Source: a virus. Taken from it: DNA of 20,934 nucleotides. The notes under the pieces were generated by a model. The model saw only the letters and a program-made list of their open reading frames with translations, searched no databases and was not told where the DNA came from. Positions 19,658 to 20,934 of this stretch are shown here, piece by piece. The stretch lies in IMG/VR virus record IMGVR_UViG_3300042691_033050, positions 1 to 20,934 of that record, one strand, 5' to 3'. The number at the start of each line of letters is the position of its first letter. The stretch's first letter is position 1. Made by a program: the position numbers and the translations under genes.

Positions 19658-20398
19658 ATGAAACCTTACATGATTGGACTCATCTCAGCTGTTGTTGGTA
19701 GTGGATCAGCCATTGCTGTCCACTCTGTCAACAATCTTATTGCTCATCACGATCAACAAGAACAACACTTGCGTTCTTTGATGTATGAGCAACCATTAGA
19801 GCAAGGCCCTGGTGATATGGCACGCGCCGTACCAGAAGGTATGCTGCCATTGGATGCAACACCTACTCCAGGTGTAGCTCCAGAACCAGGCTCAGCTCGT
19901 CCATCTATTCAACTAAAGCCAGGCTTTAAACTACCCTGGCAAAACACTAGGCCATCAGCAAAACTGTTGCTCACACGCAGCAAGGAGATTGTAAAGAACA
20001 CCAAGGATCCAATCTGGACTTTACAGTTGGTATCCGATGGTCAGGTTCTTGATACTTTGCCTGCATTAAGCGGTCGTTCATTTAAACAACTGGCTGACCG
20101 CAACATTGCTGGCAACAAATCTCCACTGCCTATAGGCAACTACTCCATTGATCGTTATGGTATAGCTCGTGCACCATTCTCTGATCCAGAACTTGGCAAG
20201 GGCTATTGGGTTCCTATCACCCCACTATTTAATACCCAACGATCTGCTCTTGGTTTCCACCAAGATCCAAGCTGGGGTAGGACAAACGGAGAGTCAGGTA
20301 CCAGTGGCTGCATTGGTCTTGAATCTCCAGATGCAACAGCAAAGCTTGTTGACTGGATCAAGCATTACAACATTCAATTGTTAACAGTTGAATCGTAA
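19658..20398 (+). CDS. Membrane-anchored L,D-transpeptidase (YkuD type)
   Basis: The 246-residue product has an N-terminal membrane segment (residues 4-20, YMIGLISAVVGSGSAIA), a Pro/Ala/Gln linker (residues 60-90), and a YkuD-type domain from about residue 118 (WTLQLVSDGQVLDTLPALSG) to the end. The catalytic region reads GFHQDPSWGRTNGESGTSG followed by CIGL, with H201, S216 and C218; the Cys in (S/T)-x-GCI is the nucleophile in this family. Such enzymes cross-link or remodel peptidoglycan through 3-3 bonds, in the periplasm. It is the last gene of the SH3/Pro-rich/transpeptidase cassette. Phage use is uncommon, and the neighbours suggest wall modification during infection, not lysis. Confidence 0.87.
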   Translation: MKPYMIGLISAVVGSGSAIAVHSVNNLIAHHDQQEQHLRSLMYEQPLEQGPGDMARAVPEGMLPLDATPTPGVAPEPGSARPSIQLKPGFKLPWQNTRPSAKLLLTRSKEIVKNTKDPIWTLQLVSDGQVLDTLPALSGRSFKQLADRNIAGNKSPLPIGNYSIDRYGIARAPFSDPELGKGYWVPITPLFNTQRSALGFHQDPSWGRTNGESGTSGCIGLESPDATAKLVDWIKHYNIQLLTVES

Positions 20399-20411
20399 TG
20401 AATGCACGTCC

Positions 20412-20434
20412 TAGACATGACGTTAAACTGTCTA
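20412..20434 (+). ncRNA. TTAAAC-loop leader hairpin, copy 4
   Basis: TAGACA and TGTCTA form a 6-bp stem around TGACGTTAAAC, 28 bases before the ATG at 20463. Compared with copy 3 the second stem pair changes from G-C to A-U on both sides, with the loop unchanged. A GTC/GAC alternative pairing is possible. Confidence 0.7.
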
Positions 20435-20462
20435 CTCACTACGAACTCACTCTGAACTCATC

Positions 20463-20934
20463 ATGGAATTTCGTCTTCCTTCCAACCTTCAAACAGAACT
20501 CCTTGCTTACGATCCCAAGCTCAAGCAGCTGGCACGGGAGCAGAATCCTAAAGCTTCTAAAGCTAAGCCTAAGTTTCCACTTGGTGCTGTATTTGATTTG
20601 ATTCCTGCTGATGTCATTAGACCAGAAGGATTAGAAGATGCAGTAACCAGTATCAACTCTAGGGGTGTGGAGCAACGTCACCATCGGTTTACCAAGGTGG
20701 TAGATGTTGCTACACCTACAGCACGCACCATTACGCATACCATCATCTATCACTACGAGAAGGTGTGGTATGCAGCATGGTTACCTCCCAAGGGACAAGA
20801 GAATGACTACGTGTATGGCTATGCATATGCATACAAGAATCTAGATTCTGTACGTAAGTCCATACCTCATACTCTTATTGATAACAACAGTAAGCGTACC
20901 GTTGAATACGTTAAGTACGGACGCAGTGAATTCT
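20463..20934 (+). CDS. Hypothetical protein, N-terminal 157 residues (runs off right edge)
   Basis: The frame opens at ATG in the context ACTCATCATG and is open to the window end. It starts MEFRLPSNLQTELLAYDPKL and holds a Lys-rich linker (SKAKPKFPLGAVFDLIPADV), a soluble region, then IIYHYEKVWYAAWLPPKGQ followed by DYVYGYAYAYKNLDSV. The phrase (W/Y)AAWLPP...DYV-YGYA(Y/F)A-(Y/F)KN is one I recall from hypothetical proteins of cyanophages and other phages. No function is known to me. The 20412 hairpin lies in its leader. Confidence 0.75.
   Translation, partial: MEFRLPSNLQTELLAYDPKLKQLAREQNPKASKAKPKFPLGAVFDLIPADVIRPEGLEDAVTSINSRGVEQRHHRFTKVVDVATPTARTITHTIIYHYEKVWYAAWLPPKGQENDYVYGYAYAYKNLDSVRKSIPHTLIDNNSKRTVEYVKYGRSEF

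Overview
The window looks like part of a tailed double-stranded DNA phage genome, most likely a cyanophage of a Synechococcus/Cyanobium-type picocyanobacterium. The phage call is firm: there is a complete large terminase with visible ATPase and nuclease motifs, a portal protein running off the left edge, and long runs of tightly packed genes with stop/start overlaps. The host call is an inference. It rests on several small proteins of a style I associate with picocyanobacterial phages (for example the ORF at 17946 and the proteins at 15644 and 16449) and on the near absence of Shine-Dalgarno sequences. No tail-tube, tape-measure, capsid, integrase or replication gene is seen here.

Layout. Positions 1-13962 are a leftward arm of virion and packaging genes. 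In transcription order these are: a 617-aa protein with one membrane segment, a 70-aa basic protein, a 176-aa protein, three glycine-zipper proteins (190, 316 and 298 aa), proteins of 151, 188, 241 and 249 aa rich in Ala/Gln or Gly, a 49-aa protein, a 308-aa protein of Gly/Asn/Asp/Gln homopolymers, a putative small terminase, a 53-aa basic protein, the large terminase, a membrane-anchored coiled-coil protein, an AbrB-like protein, a 160-aa protein, a 49-aa Lys-rich protein, and the portal. The run of glycine-zipper and coiled-coil proteins upstream of the terminase is what one would expect of DNA-ejection or internal virion proteins, but none has a recognisable named domain. The octamer TTAAAATA (minus strand) sits in four gaps between these genes and may be a late promoter element.

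Positions 13963-14753 hold the divergent control region: a one-gene rightward unit (14084-14296) closed by an intrinsic terminator, then about 450 non-coding bases with a perfect TATAAT box, a perfect 7-1-7 Fur-box-like palindrome, a second palindrome over the -35 region, and a strong leader hairpin.

Positions 14754-20934 are a rightward arm of small genes. About half encode proteins with a membrane segment or signal peptide. It ends in a three-gene envelope cassette (secreted SH3-type protein, membrane-anchored Pro-rich protein, membrane-anchored L,D-transpeptidase) and a gene running off the right edge.

The least expected signal is in the gaps of the right arm. Many gene starts follow an RNA hairpin and then a G-poor leader with ACTCA-like words and no Shine-Dalgarno. 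Four of the hairpins belong to one family with a TTAAAC loop; three of these have compensatory stem changes, which is direct evidence for a conserved RNA structure. Two gaps also share a second repeated module containing TACCCCC(T/A)GACCCCCACGG.
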